Below are positions 6,588 through 14,177 of a DNA stretch of 21,555 nt, one piece after another. Positions within the stretch are counted from its first letter, which is position 1; every line of letters starts with the position of its first letter. The DNA comes from Alistipes sp. UBA928 (GTDB lineage: Bacteria > Bacteroidota > Bacteroidia > Bacteroidales > Rikenellaceae): assembly GCA_002293665.1 (NCBI GenBank), contig DBDQ01000091.1, forward strand, positions 9,494 through 31,048, in the 5' to 3' direction. The translations under genes and the position numbers were made by a program. Below the pieces are notes generated by a model. That model searched no databases and had not been told where the DNA came from. It was given only the letters and a program-made list of their open reading frames with translations.

Positions 6588-7641
6588 GGTCGTGACGCTC
6601 TCCGGCGACGGGATGGTTGTCGACGTGAGCGAGCCGCCGCACCTCGATCGCGAGGCGGGGGTGGAGTTCTTTCCGGGGGTGCTCGTTCCGGGATTTTTCA
6701 ATGCACATTGTCATCTGGAGCTCTCTTATTTGCATGGCGCTATCGCTCCGGGCGGAGGGTTTGCTGCTTTTGCCCGCGGAATGCGGTCGGAACGCCGACG
6801 GCGGATTGGGCTAACGCAAAATGAGTATGCGGATTTCTGGGACGCGAAGATGTGGACCGAAGGGGTTTCGGCGGTGGCGGATATTTGCAACGGCGATTCG
6901 ACATTCGGTCTGAAAACCCGCAGCCGAATAAAATACCGTAACTTCTGCGAACTTTTCGGTCTGCAGGCCGATCCCGCCCACGCCGTTGCACTGCGCGACA
7001 AAGCCGTGGGCATGGGCCTTGAAGCAGGCGTTACCCCCCACTCGACATACTCGCTCAACCGCGACGCCTTTTCCGCGTCAGCCCGATTGTCCGTTCCCGA
7101 TTATCCGTTGTCCGTTCACTTTCTTGAAAGCGAGGAGGAGATCGACCTTTTTCGCCGCCGTGGGCCCCTGTGGGACTGGTACACGGAACAGGGTTTGGTG
7201 CCCGATTTCCTCGACTACGGCTCTGCCGCCGAACGCCTCGTGGCGCAGGTGCCGCCCGAGATACCCGTGATGTTGGTGCACAACTGCTGCGTGACACAGC
7301 GCGACATCGACATCGTGATGGAGCACTTTACGGCGCCCGTGACATGGGTGCTGTGTCCCGGCTCGAACCGCTATATCTCCGGGCTGAAACCGCCCGTCGG
7401 CTTGTTGCGGCGTAACGGCCTGCGGATAGCCGTGGGTACCGACTCACTCGCCTCGAATACGACGCTGTCGATGGTGGACGCGATGCGCCTGTTGGGCGAC
7501 GTTCCGCTGGCCGAACTGCTCGGTTGGGGCGCCGCCGACATCATAGCCCCCGGCCACACCCCCGGCCTGGTTCTGCTCACCGGCGCAGACCTTCGAACCC
7601 TCACCCTCACCGAAGCCGCAAAAGCGCAGCGAATAATCTGA
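6532..7641 (+). CDS. Amidohydrolase family protein (TrzA/SsnA/cytosine deaminase-like)
   Basis: A 369-residue cytosolic metal-dependent hydrolase. The family landmarks are in order: VLVPGFFNAHCHLELSYL with the H-x-H metal pair H59/H61, GVTPHSTYSLN (the histidine region of the barrel), VHFLESEEE, LVHNCCVT (metal histidine), CPGSNRYISG, and VGTDSLASN with the catalytic/metal aspartate. The G-F-x-N-x-H-C-H-L-E and G-T-D-S-L-A-S-N forms put it in the branch that includes aminodeoxyfutalosine deaminase, S-adenosylhomocysteine/methylthioadenosine deaminases and triazine hydrolases. The substrate cannot be read from the sequence; no menaquinone (futalosine) genes are nearby. The start at 6532 lies inside the end of the DUF4296 gene; a later start would remove part of the small beta domain of the fold. 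Confidence 0.87.
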   Translation: MRRISSHLLSTPHGLEAGKVVTLSGDGMVVDVSEPPHLDREAGVEFFPGVLVPGFFNAHCHLELSYLHGAIAPGGGFAAFARGMRSERRRRIGLTQNEYADFWDAKMWTEGVSAVADICNGDSTFGLKTRSRIKYRNFCELFGLQADPAHAVALRDKAVGMGLEAGVTPHSTYSLNRDAFSASARLSVPDYPLSVHFLESEEEIDLFRRRGPLWDWYTEQGLVPDFLDYGSAAERLVAQVPPEIPVMLVHNCCVTQRDIDIVMEHFTAPVTWVLCPGSNRYISGLKPPVGLLRRNGLRIAVGTDSLASNTTLSMVDAMRLLGDVPLAELLGWGAADIIAPGHTPGLVLLTGADLRTLTLTEAAKAQRII

Positions 7642-7649
7642 AAATTCAT

Positions 7650-7657
7650 TATCTTTG
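7650..7657 (+). promoter_or_regulatory. Bacteroidota -7 promoter box for folE
   Basis: TATCTTTG matches the Bacteroidota sigma-ABfr -7 consensus TAnnTTTG and sits in the only gap of this region. Only seven bases separate it from the folE ATG, so the expected transcript begins about four bases before the start codon. I see no convincing -33 TTG. Confidence 0.65.
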
Positions 7658-7664
7658 CGCTATT

Positions 7665-8270
7665 ATGAACGAACTGTACAACAGAGAGGAGAGATACGAC
7701 GAGAGGGTGATCGGGGAGATGGCGGGCCATTACCGCGAAATACTGCGTCTGCTGGGTGAGGATGCCGACAGGGAGGGACTGCTTAAAACCCCAGAGAGGG
7801 TTGCCAAAGCGATGGCTTTCATGACCAAGGGCTACACCGAAGATCCGCGCCGGATACTTACGAGCGCTATGTTCCGCGAGGAGTACAAACAGATGGTGCT
7901 GGTAAAGGACATAGAGATATATTCGCTGTGCGAACACCATCTGCTGCCCTTCATCGGAAAGGCCCACGTAGCCTATATCCCCGACGGATACATCACGGGC
8001 CTGTCGAAGGTCGCGCGCGTGGTGGAGTGTTTTGCTCGGCGGCTGCAGGTGCAGGAGAGGCTCACGGTGCAGATTCGCGATTGCATTCAGGAAGTCCTGA
8101 ACCCTATGGGAGTGGCGGTTGTGATTGAGGCACAACACACCTGTATGCAGATGCGCGGGGTTCAAAAGCAGAACTCAGTTACCACTACGTCCGCCTTCAC
8201 GGGGGTGTTCCTGTCGCAGCACCGCACGCGCGAGGAGTTCATAACACTTGTAAGTAACAACCTGAGATGA
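7665..8270 (+). CDS. folE: GTP cyclohydrolase I
   Basis: FolE converts GTP to 7,8-dihydroneopterin triphosphate, the first step of folate/pterin synthesis; it is a cytosolic, zinc-dependent decamer. The 201-residue product carries the signature motifs: GLLKTPERVAKA near 42-53, DIEIYSLCEHHLLPFIGKAHVAYIPDG with zinc ligands C89 and H92, the GLSKVARVVECFARRLQVQERL helix, and EAQHTCMQMRGVQKQNS with the third ligand C160, followed by TTTSAFTG. I chose the ATG at 7665 because a TAnnTTTG promoter box lies directly upstream and this start gives the normal family length; the frame is open further upstream only inside the previous gene. The stop overlaps the M64 peptidase start as ATGA, so the two are probably one transcript. 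Confidence 0.97.
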   Translation: MNELYNREERYDERVIGEMAGHYREILRLLGEDADREGLLKTPERVAKAMAFMTKGYTEDPRRILTSAMFREEYKQMVLVKDIEIYSLCEHHLLPFIGKAHVAYIPDGYITGLSKVARVVECFARRLQVQERLTVQIRDCIQEVLNPMGVAVVIEAQHTCMQMRGVQKQNSVTTTSAFTGVFLSQHRTREEFITLVSNNLR

Positions 8271-9571
8271 AAAGGGTGGTTACGATATTTTTAGCATTAT
8301 TGCCGTGGGTTTCGGGAGCGCAGGGGGCGCCTTCGGAGCAGCTGCTGTTCGACGAGTGGTTCGAGCCGCACACCATGCGTTTCGACTACTATCACTGCGG
8401 CGACGCGGGCGGAGAGGAGTTCTACTTCGCCGACATCCACGAGGAGCCGTGGTGGGCGGGATCGCGCGTGTCGCTCATCGACGGGAATGATTACGGAAAC
8501 CAGATGTTTCGCATTGTCGACGACGCCACGGGGCGCCTGATCTATTCGAGGGGTTACGGCACGCTGTGGGACGAGTGGCAAACCACGGCCGAGGCGAAGA
8601 CAATCCGCAAAAGCATGCCCGAGTCGGTAGTCTTCCCGATGCCGAAGGCCGACGTCCGCATAGAACTTTGGTCGCGCGACGGTAAGGGCGAGTGGGGTAA
8701 ACGGTTCGAGCAGGCGATCTCGCCGCAGAGCTATTTCGTGGCCCGCTATCCGCAGCGCTACGACACTTTCGACGTGGAGGTGCACGGCGACCCTTCGCGC
8801 AAGGTCGACATAGTGGTGCTGCCCGAGGGTTACACCGCACAGGAGCGCGGAAAATTCGAGGCGGCGGCCAAAGATTTTGCCGAGGCGATCTTCTCTTTCG
8901 AGCCGTTCCGCGAATTGCGCGACGAGTTCAACATCCGCGCCGTGTGGGTACCCTCCCACGACAGCGGTGTGACGATGCCCGGGGCAGGGGAGTGGCGCAA
9001 CACGAGTGCCGGAGCGAGTTTCTGGACTTTCGACTCGGAGCGCTACCAGATGACCGAGGATATGCACACCCTCAGAGACCAGGCGGGTCATGTCCCCTAC
9101 GAACTGATCTACATTCTGAGCAACACCGACAAGTACGGCGGCGGGGGAATATACAACTTCTACGCCATCTCGTCGGCCGGAAAAGCGGCTCCGAGCCGTG
9201 CCAGGGTCTACATTCACGAGTTCGGCCACCTGCTGCTGGGGTTGGGCGACGAGTATGTGGGCGGGGTCTCCTACGACGAACTGTCGATGTATCCGTCCGA
9301 CCGTGAGCCGTGGGAGGTGAACCTCACCACGCTGGTCGATTTCGAGAGCAAGGCGTGGAGCCGGATGCTGCCCGCCGGTACACCCGTTCCGACACCCGTG
9401 ACACCCGAAAGGGCCGACGTGTTGGGGGTCTACGAGGGGGGAGGCTACTCTCCGAAGGGGGTCTACCGTCCGTGGCCCAATTGCATGATGAACAGCCTTA
9501 GCCGGGCGACCGGTTTTTGTCCCGTTTGTACCGCGGCTATCCGCGACCAAATAGAATTCTTATGCAGGTAA
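8267..9571 (+). CDS. M64-family metallopeptidase (IgA peptidase type), secreted
   Basis: A 434-residue zinc peptidase with a short signal sequence (MKRVVTIFLALLPWVSGAQG), so it acts in the periplasm or outside the cell. The N-terminal part, about 22-160, resembles the M64 N-terminal beta domain; the catalytic part starts near KVDIVVLPEGYTAQERGKF (about 183) and contains VYIHEFGHLLLGLGDEYV, with zinc ligands H317 and H321, catalytic E318, and the G-L-G-D-E-Y continuation typical of M64. The C-terminal NCMM...FCPVCTAAI block is also a family feature. Peptidase M64 is named after an IgA-cleaving enzyme of Clostridium ramosum; whether this one cleaves immunoglobulin cannot be told from sequence. 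It follows folE with an ATGA overlap, and its last 10 bases overlap the next gene. Confidence 0.93.
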   Translation: MKRVVTIFLALLPWVSGAQGAPSEQLLFDEWFEPHTMRFDYYHCGDAGGEEFYFADIHEEPWWAGSRVSLIDGNDYGNQMFRIVDDATGRLIYSRGYGTLWDEWQTTAEAKTIRKSMPESVVFPMPKADVRIELWSRDGKGEWGKRFEQAISPQSYFVARYPQRYDTFDVEVHGDPSRKVDIVVLPEGYTAQERGKFEAAAKDFAEAIFSFEPFRELRDEFNIRAVWVPSHDSGVTMPGAGEWRNTSAGASFWTFDSERYQMTEDMHTLRDQAGHVPYELIYILSNTDKYGGGGIYNFYAISSAGKAAPSRARVYIHEFGHLLLGLGDEYVGGVSYDELSMYPSDREPWEVNLTTLVDFESKAWSRMLPAGTPVPTPVTPERADVLGVYEGGGYSPKGVYRPWPNCMMNSLSRATGFCPVCTAAIRDQIEFLCR

Positions 9572-10164
9572 AGATCTGGCCCGATAATCCCAACCCCAAG
9601 CAGATCGCCCACGCGGCCGAGGTGCTGAGGGCCGACGGGGTGATAGTCTACCCGACCGACAGCGTCTACGCTTTCGGCTGCTCGCTGCACAACCCCAAGG
9701 CGATCGAACGCATGAGGGCCATCAAGGGGAAGGACGCGAGTGTGTTCACGCTGGTATTCGACTCGCTGGCGCGCATTGCCGACTTCGCGCGGGTCGACAA
9801 TCCACAGTTCAGGGTGTTGAAACACAACCTGCCGGGGCCGTTCACGTTCCTGCTGACGCCGCTGTCGAGGGTGCCCGAGAAGGCGTTGGCGCGGCGCAAA
9901 AGCATAGGGGTTCGCATTCCGGCAAACACAATAGCCCGCGCGTTGGTCGGGGAGTTGGGATGCCCGATGCTCACGACGTCGGTGAAGGACGACGACGAAT
10001 TTGTGGAGTACACCACCGACCCCGAGCTGATCCACGAGCGCTACGGCCGCGTGGTCGACATGGTGATCGACGGAGGCCCCGGCGCGTCGATCCCCACAAC
10101 GGTGGTGGACCTCACGGGCGACGAACCCGAACTCCTGCGCGAGGGGCTCGGCGAATTGAAATGA
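9562..10164 (+). CDS. Sua5/YciO/YrdC-family protein, YciO-like
   Basis: A 200-residue cytosolic protein with the YrdC fold: VIVYPTDSVYAFGC near 29-42, the LPGPFTFLL nucleotide-binding segment, SIGVRIPAN and PMLTTSVK, then TTVVDLTGDEPELLREGLGE at the end. YrdC/Sua5 make threonylcarbamoyl-AMP for the tRNA t6A modification. This sequence has TTSVK where canonical members have STSAN, and the IPTTVVDLT ending is of YciO type, so it is closer to E. coli YciO, whose role is less certain; threonylcarbamoyl-AMP synthase is the broad annotation. I chose the ATG at 9562, which overlaps the M64 stop by 10 bases; the frame is open about 45 bases further upstream, but that would add an arginine-rich extension read from inside the M64 gene. 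Confidence 0.88.
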   Translation: MQVKIWPDNPNPKQIAHAAEVLRADGVIVYPTDSVYAFGCSLHNPKAIERMRAIKGKDASVFTLVFDSLARIADFARVDNPQFRVLKHNLPGPFTFLLTPLSRVPEKALARRKSIGVRIPANTIARALVGELGCPMLTTSVKDDDEFVEYTTDPELIHERYGRVVDMVIDGGPGASIPTTVVDLTGDEPELLREGLGELK

Positions 10165-10192
10165 ATATAACTAACCAAAGCAAGTATAAGCC

Positions 10193-10783
10193 ATGACTAA
10201 AAAACAATTTTGGCAGAATGCCTCGAACTGGGGAATGATCTGCGGCGGCGGGCTGTTCGCGATAAGCATCGTCGCATGGGTGTTGAAGCTCGACAGCGGC
10301 TCGTCGATAAGCTGGTTGCCTGAGTTTTTGCGTTTCGTGCTCGTCTTCGCGCTCATCTACTACACCGGACGGCGCAACGCAGCCCTCACAGGGGCCGAAG
10401 GTTACCCCTACGGCAGGGCCGTGGGCTTTATCTTCGCCATGATGATGTTCGCCGGAATAGTTGCCGGGGTGGGAGAGTTCCTGATGGCCAACTTCATCGC
10501 CCGCGAATACTACGACGCTCTTATCTCCGCGCAATTCGAGACGTTGCTCCAGGCGTATCAGAACTCGTCGGCGATGCAGGATCAGCTTCTCGCCGGGCGC
10601 GACATGGCAATGCGGTGGATGGCCAACCCGTTGGTGCTGATCTTCGGCTCGGTGTTCAATTGGGTCGTCAAGGGCGGTTTCCTGGGACTGATCCTCGCCG
10701 CGTTTGTATATAAAAAACCAGACATCTTTGCCGGCTACGCCGCCGCAGATGCAAACGCCGCCACTCCCGCCGAAAATGAATAG
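10193..10783 (+). CDS. DUF4199-type membrane protein
   Basis: A 196-residue inner-membrane protein with four predicted membrane segments: WGMICGGGLFAISIVAWVL at about 14-32, FLRFVLVFALIYYTG near 45-59, VGFIFAMMMFAGIVAGVGEFLM near 79-100, and NWVVKGGFLGLILAAFVY near 154-171. Its size, its topology and its place directly before a GT2 glycosyltransferase fit DUF4199, a family of unknown function that I remember in this position in Bacteroidota. The tail is Ala-rich. The start is 28 bases after the YciO-like gene, the largest spacing in this run, with no recognisable promoter in the gap; the stop overlaps the GT2 start by eight bases. Confidence 0.8.
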   Translation: MTKKQFWQNASNWGMICGGGLFAISIVAWVLKLDSGSSISWLPEFLRFVLVFALIYYTGRRNAALTGAEGYPYGRAVGFIFAMMMFAGIVAGVGEFLMANFIAREYYDALISAQFETLLQAYQNSSAMQDQLLAGRDMAMRWMANPLVLIFGSVFNWVVKGGFLGLILAAFVYKKPDIFAGYAAADANAATPAENE

Positions 10784-11762
10784 CGCGCCCGACATATCGG
10801 TCGTCGTTCCGCTCTATAACGAGAAGGAGTCGCTGGCGGAACTCGCCGCATGGATCGCCCGCGTGTGCCGGGCCGAGAAGTTGTCGTATGAGGTTATATT
10901 TGTAGATGACGGCTCCGACGACGGTTCGTGGGGCGTGGTGGAAAATTTGGTTCGGAACGCCGACGGCGTAGAAAAGGACAGATATTCCGGGATCATAAGG
11001 GGAATAAAATTCTCGCGCAACTACGGCAAGTCGGCGGCGCTCTACGCGGGGTTCGAGGCGGCGCGGGGCGAGGTGGTGATCACGATGGACGCCGACCTTC
11101 AGGACTCGCCCGACGAGATACCTGAGCTCAGGCGAATGATCCTCGAAGATGGCTACGACCTCGTGTCGGGCTGGAAAAAGGAGCGCCACGACCCGCTGGG
11201 CAAACGTCTGCCATCGAAGTTTTTCAACGCCACCACGCGAGCGGTCTCCGGAATAAAACTCCACGACATGAACTGCGGACTGAAAGCGTACCGCCATAGC
11301 GTGGTCAAGAGCATTGAGGTTTACGGCGAGATGCACCGCTACATCCCCATTCTGGCACGTCAGGCAGGTTTCAGGCGTATTGGCGAAAAGGTGGTCGAAC
11401 ACCACCCCCGGCGTTTCGGTTCCTCCAAGTACGGCATCGAACGCATGGTTAAGGGCTATCTCGATCTGATTACCGTGTCGTTCCTGTCGCGGTTCGGGCG
11501 CCATCCAATGTATCTGTTCGGCAGCCTGGGCACCATAATGTTCCTCGGCGGCGGTATCACTGCCGTGTGGCTCATAGTCGAAAAACTCGTCAAACAGGCT
11601 CGCGGGCTGCCGCTGCGCATCGTTGCCGACCAGCCGATGTTCTACATAGCGCTGGTGACGCTCATCCTCGGGGTGATGCTGTTCCTCACCGGGTTCCTCG
11701 GCGAACTCATCAACCGCAACGCCCCCGACAGAAACAAATACTCAAAAGATAAAACAATATGA
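10776..11762 (+). CDS. GT2 glycosyltransferase, polyprenyl-phosphate sugar synthase-like (DPM1/GtrB type)
   Basis: A 328-residue enzyme. The N-terminal GT-A domain has ISVVVPLYNEKESL at the start, VIFVDDGSDDGS, FSRNYGKSAALYAGFEAARG and the metal-binding D-x-D motif MDADLQD with D105 and D107, then DMNCGLKAYRH and HHPRRFGSSKYG. Two membrane segments follow, LFGSLGTIMFLGGGITAVWLIV and FYIALVTLILGVMLFLTGFLGELI. This is the layout of dolichyl/undecaprenyl-phosphate mannose or glucose synthases such as GtrB, which load a sugar onto a lipid carrier at the inner membrane. The sugar and acceptor are not predictable here. I chose the ATG at 10776, eight bases before the end of the previous gene, because the catalytic domain begins just after it; an ATG at 10749 would add nine mostly proline residues. 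Confidence 0.9.
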   Translation: MNSAPDISVVVPLYNEKESLAELAAWIARVCRAEKLSYEVIFVDDGSDDGSWGVVENLVRNADGVEKDRYSGIIRGIKFSRNYGKSAALYAGFEAARGEVVITMDADLQDSPDEIPELRRMILEDGYDLVSGWKKERHDPLGKRLPSKFFNATTRAVSGIKLHDMNCGLKAYRHSVVKSIEVYGEMHRYIPILARQAGFRRIGEKVVEHHPRRFGSSKYGIERMVKGYLDLITVSFLSRFGRHPMYLFGSLGTIMFLGGGITAVWLIVEKLVKQARGLPLRIVADQPMFYIALVTLILGVMLFLTGFLGELINRNAPDRNKYSKDKTI

Positions 11763-12277
11763 TTCAACGTGTTCAAACCGTGTGGATGGCGCTCACCGTG
11801 GCTTTGGTGTGCGTGGTGATCTTCACACCCGCCGTATCGTTCTCGATGGGCGGCGCCGACTTCGACCTGATGACCTACGGTATAAAAAACGGCCCCGGGC
11901 CCGACTCAGGTGTGATGCTGTTCTACGGCGGCGAAGAGACTCCGGGCGGGGTCGTCACCTCCACGCTGTCTGTCTGCACGGTCGCCCTGCTGGTCCTTGC
12001 AGCTCTGCTGCCCTTCGTAGCGATATTTTTGTTTAGGAACCGCGGCCTGCAAGCCCGTCTGCTCGGTGCGGAATTCGCACTGTTGGTGGGTGGGAGCGCG
12101 CTGTTGGGTTGGAATATCTATTCGACCTGGCGCAACGTGGTGGCCACCATGTCGGACAACTTTTTCTTCTCGTTCTTTCCGCTGCTGTTGGTCGTGGCGA
12201 TGCTGACCAACTGGTTCGCCATCCGGGGTGTGCTGCGCGACGAGATCATGGTTCGCGCAGCAGACCGCATACGTTAG
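11759..12277 (+). CDS. DUF4293-type membrane protein
   Basis: A 172-residue inner-membrane protein starting MIQRVQTVWMAL, the opening characteristic of DUF4293 as I know it. Four hydrophobic segments: about 8-30, 73-97 (VCTVALLVLAALLPFVAIFLF), 103-121 and 137-157, with a soluble loop at about 31-66. It overlaps the GT2 stop as ATGA, so it is probably expressed with it. The function is unknown; in Bacteroidota such proteins often lie in this gene neighbourhood. It ends 16 bases from the convergent end of the ABC exporter gene, and I see no clear terminator hairpin in that gap. Confidence 0.82.
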   Translation: MIQRVQTVWMALTVALVCVVIFTPAVSFSMGGADFDLMTYGIKNGPGPDSGVMLFYGGEETPGGVVTSTLSVCTVALLVLAALLPFVAIFLFRNRGLQARLLGAEFALLVGGSALLGWNIYSTWRNVVATMSDNFFFSFFPLLLVVAMLTNWFAIRGVLRDEIMVRAADRIR

Positions 12278-12293
12278 ACTCGCCGTCCCCTCT

Positions 12294-14120
12294 CTACGAG
12301 ACCGACTGGAGTTCGACGAGTCGGGCGTAGAGGCCTTTTTCGGCCATCAGGGCGTTGTGGGTACCCTGCTCCACTATGCGGCCGTTGTCGATCACCACTA
12401 TCCGGTCGGCGTTTTGGATCGTGCTCAGCCGGTGGGCTATCACTATCGAGGTACGTCCCTTCAGGAGAGTATCGAGGGCCGACTGCACCAACTTTTCGCT
12501 CTCGGTGTCGAGGGCGCTCGTGGCCTCGTCGAGGATCAGTATGGCTGGGTTCTTCAGTATCGCGCGCGCTATGGAGAGGCGTTGGCGCTGTCCTCCCGAA
12601 AGTTTTGTTCCGCGGTCGCCGATGTTGGTGTCGTATCCGTCTTCGGTCTCCATTATGAAGTTGTGGGCGTTGGCGATCCGGGCCGCACGCACTACTTCGT
12701 CCTGTGTGGCGTCGGGTACTCCGAGGCGGATGTTGTTCTCTATCGTGTCGTTGAACAGCACGGTCTCCTGCGCCACCATGCCGAGGTGGGCGCGAATGCT
12801 TTCGGTGGTGTAGTCGCGCACGTCGCGGCCGTCGATCAGTACCGCTCCCTGCTCGGGGTCGTAGAAACGGGGCACGAGGTCGGAGAGGGTCGATTTGCCG
12901 CCTCCGGATGGGCCCACCAGCGCCACCGTCTCGCCTTTGCGCACGGTGAAACTGACGCCGCGGATGATCTCGCGGTCTTCGTAGCGGAACCACACGTTGC
13001 GGAACTCGATCCCATCGCGGAACTCCTCGAACGGCACTGCGCCGGGACGGTCGGTGACACCGGCGGGGGTGTCCAACAGTGCGAATATGCGTTCGCCGGC
13101 CGCTATACCCTGGTTTATGACCCCGAAGGCGTCGGCAAAGGCTCTCACGGGCCGGGTGATCTGTGAGAATATCCCCACGTAGACTATGAATTGCGCACCC
13201 CCGAGTTCGCCGGCGAACACGAGCGTGGCGCCGTAGACGATCATTATGGCGACGGCCGTTATACCCAGAAACTCGCTGATGGGCGATGCCGACTGTTGGC
13301 GGCGGGCCATGGCGCGGGAGATGCGTGAAAACACGCTGTTCATGCCGCGATATTTCAGCGTCGAGTACTCCTCGGCGTTGTAACTTTTGATGATCTTTAT
13401 ACCCGAGAGCGATTCGTCGAGCTGGCTCACCATCTGTCCGAGCTCATCCTGCGCGGCTTTGGCGGGGCGGCGCAGTTGCTTGACTATGAATCCTATAACG
13501 AGCGCCACCAGCGGCAGGAAGATCGCCGCGAAGAGGGTGAGTTTCCACGATATGCCGATCATCGCGAAGAGATAGGTGGCTATCAGGAACGGTTCGCGGA
13601 ACACGACGTGAAGCGTGCTTGAGATGGTCGACTGCACCACCTGGGCGTCGGATGAGAATTTCGAGATTATGTCGCCCTTCTTCTCGTTGGAGAAATACCC
13701 CACATTGAGCGACATCACCTTGTCGTACATGCGGTTACGCATGGTTTGCAGCGAGCTGATGCGCAGATTTTCGACCGTGTACTGCCCGAGATAGCGGAAC
13801 AGATTGCTCAGCAGGGCGCACACCACCAAAAAGACCGCGATGACTACCAAGGCGTTCATAACATCGTATCCGGGGCCGAAAAGCCGATAGACCATCCAAC
13901 TCAGCAGATCGCGCATGAACTGGGCGTTGAGAGCGAAAGCGGGCGCCTCGGTGACGGGAACGATCTCGGCCGCGGGATCGAATAGCGTGTCGAGGATGGG
14001 AATCACCAACACGAAGTTCATCACGTTGAACACGGAGTAGAACAGCGTATAGAAAAAATAGGGAACGGCGTACTTTCCGAGCGGCCGGCCGAACTGCAAC
14101 AGTTTCCAGAAGGTATTCAT
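12294..14120 (-). CDS. MsbA-like ABC exporter (fused membrane and ATPase domains)
   Basis: A 608-residue half-transporter: a membrane domain of about six segments over roughly 20-320, then an ATPase domain with Walker A GPSGGGKST at 403-411 (K409), the signature LSGGQ at 507-511, Walker B ILILDE at about 527-532 with D531/E532, and the switch H563 in VIAHRLS. This architecture belongs to the MsbA/lipid A or multidrug exporter group; the substrate is not determined by sequence, though an envelope lipid is plausible. I place the start at 14120 (MNTFWKLL). The frame is open to an ATG at 14147, but a TATCTTTG promoter box lies between the two on this strand, so the longer form would start upstream of its own promoter. 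It is divergent from trpS and convergent with the DUF4293 gene. Confidence 0.92.
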   Translation of the reverse strand: MNTFWKLLQFGRPLGKYAVPYFFYTLFYSVFNVMNFVLVIPILDTLFDPAAEIVPVTEAPAFALNAQFMRDLLSWMVYRLFGPGYDVMNALVVIAVFLVVCALLSNLFRYLGQYTVENLRISSLQTMRNRMYDKVMSLNVGYFSNEKKGDIISKFSSDAQVVQSTISSTLHVVFREPFLIATYLFAMIGISWKLTLFAAIFLPLVALVIGFIVKQLRRPAKAAQDELGQMVSQLDESLSGIKIIKSYNAEEYSTLKYRGMNSVFSRISRAMARRQQSASPISEFLGITAVAIMIVYGATLVFAGELGGAQFIVYVGIFSQITRPVRAFADAFGVINQGIAAGERIFALLDTPAGVTDRPGAVPFEEFRDGIEFRNVWFRYEDREIIRGVSFTVRKGETVALVGPSGGGKSTLSDLVPRFYDPEQGAVLIDGRDVRDYTTESIRAHLGMVAQETVLFNDTIENNIRLGVPDATQDEVVRAARIANAHNFIMETEDGYDTNIGDRGTKLSGGQRQRLSIARAILKNPAILILDEATSALDTESEKLVQSALDTLLKGRTSIVIAHRLSTIQNADRIVVIDNGRIVEQGTHNALMAEKGLYARLVELQSVS

Positions 14121-14127
14121 ATCGGCG

Positions 14128-14135
14128 CAAAGATA
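14128..14135 (-). promoter_or_regulatory. Bacteroidota -7 promoter box for the ABC exporter gene
   Basis: The reverse strand reads TATCTTTG followed by CGCCGAT and then the ATG at 14120. The spacing from box to start codon is seven bases, the same as at folE, so the leader would be only about four bases. It faces the trpS box on the other strand. Confidence 0.65.
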
Positions 14136-14147
14136 ACGATTTTTCAC

Positions 14148-14155
14148 TACCTTTG
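14148..14155 (+). promoter_or_regulatory. Bacteroidota -7 promoter box for trpS
   Basis: TACCTTTG matches TAnnTTTG and lies 22 bases before the trpS ATG, giving an expected leader of about 19 bases. Together with the opposite-strand box it forms a perfect 8-base inverted repeat, GCGCAAAG (14125-14132) and CTTTGCGC (14151-14158). Confidence 0.65.
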
Positions 14156-14177
14156 CGCTTTAAATCGACACTACAAT

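Noticed and set aside
12278..12293. Bidirectional terminator between the DUF4293 and ABC exporter genes
   Set aside because: The 16-base gap has no inverted repeat or T tract.
12228..13166. A 312-codon plus-strand open frame opposite the ABC exporter
   Set aside because: It is a shadow of the ATPase domain, whose Walker and signature motifs read on the minus strand.
14121..14147. Nine-residue N-terminal extension of the ABC exporter (start at 14147)
   Set aside because: The TATCTTTG promoter box lies within this stretch, so the start would be upstream of the transcript; the form starting at 14120 also has a normal N-terminus.
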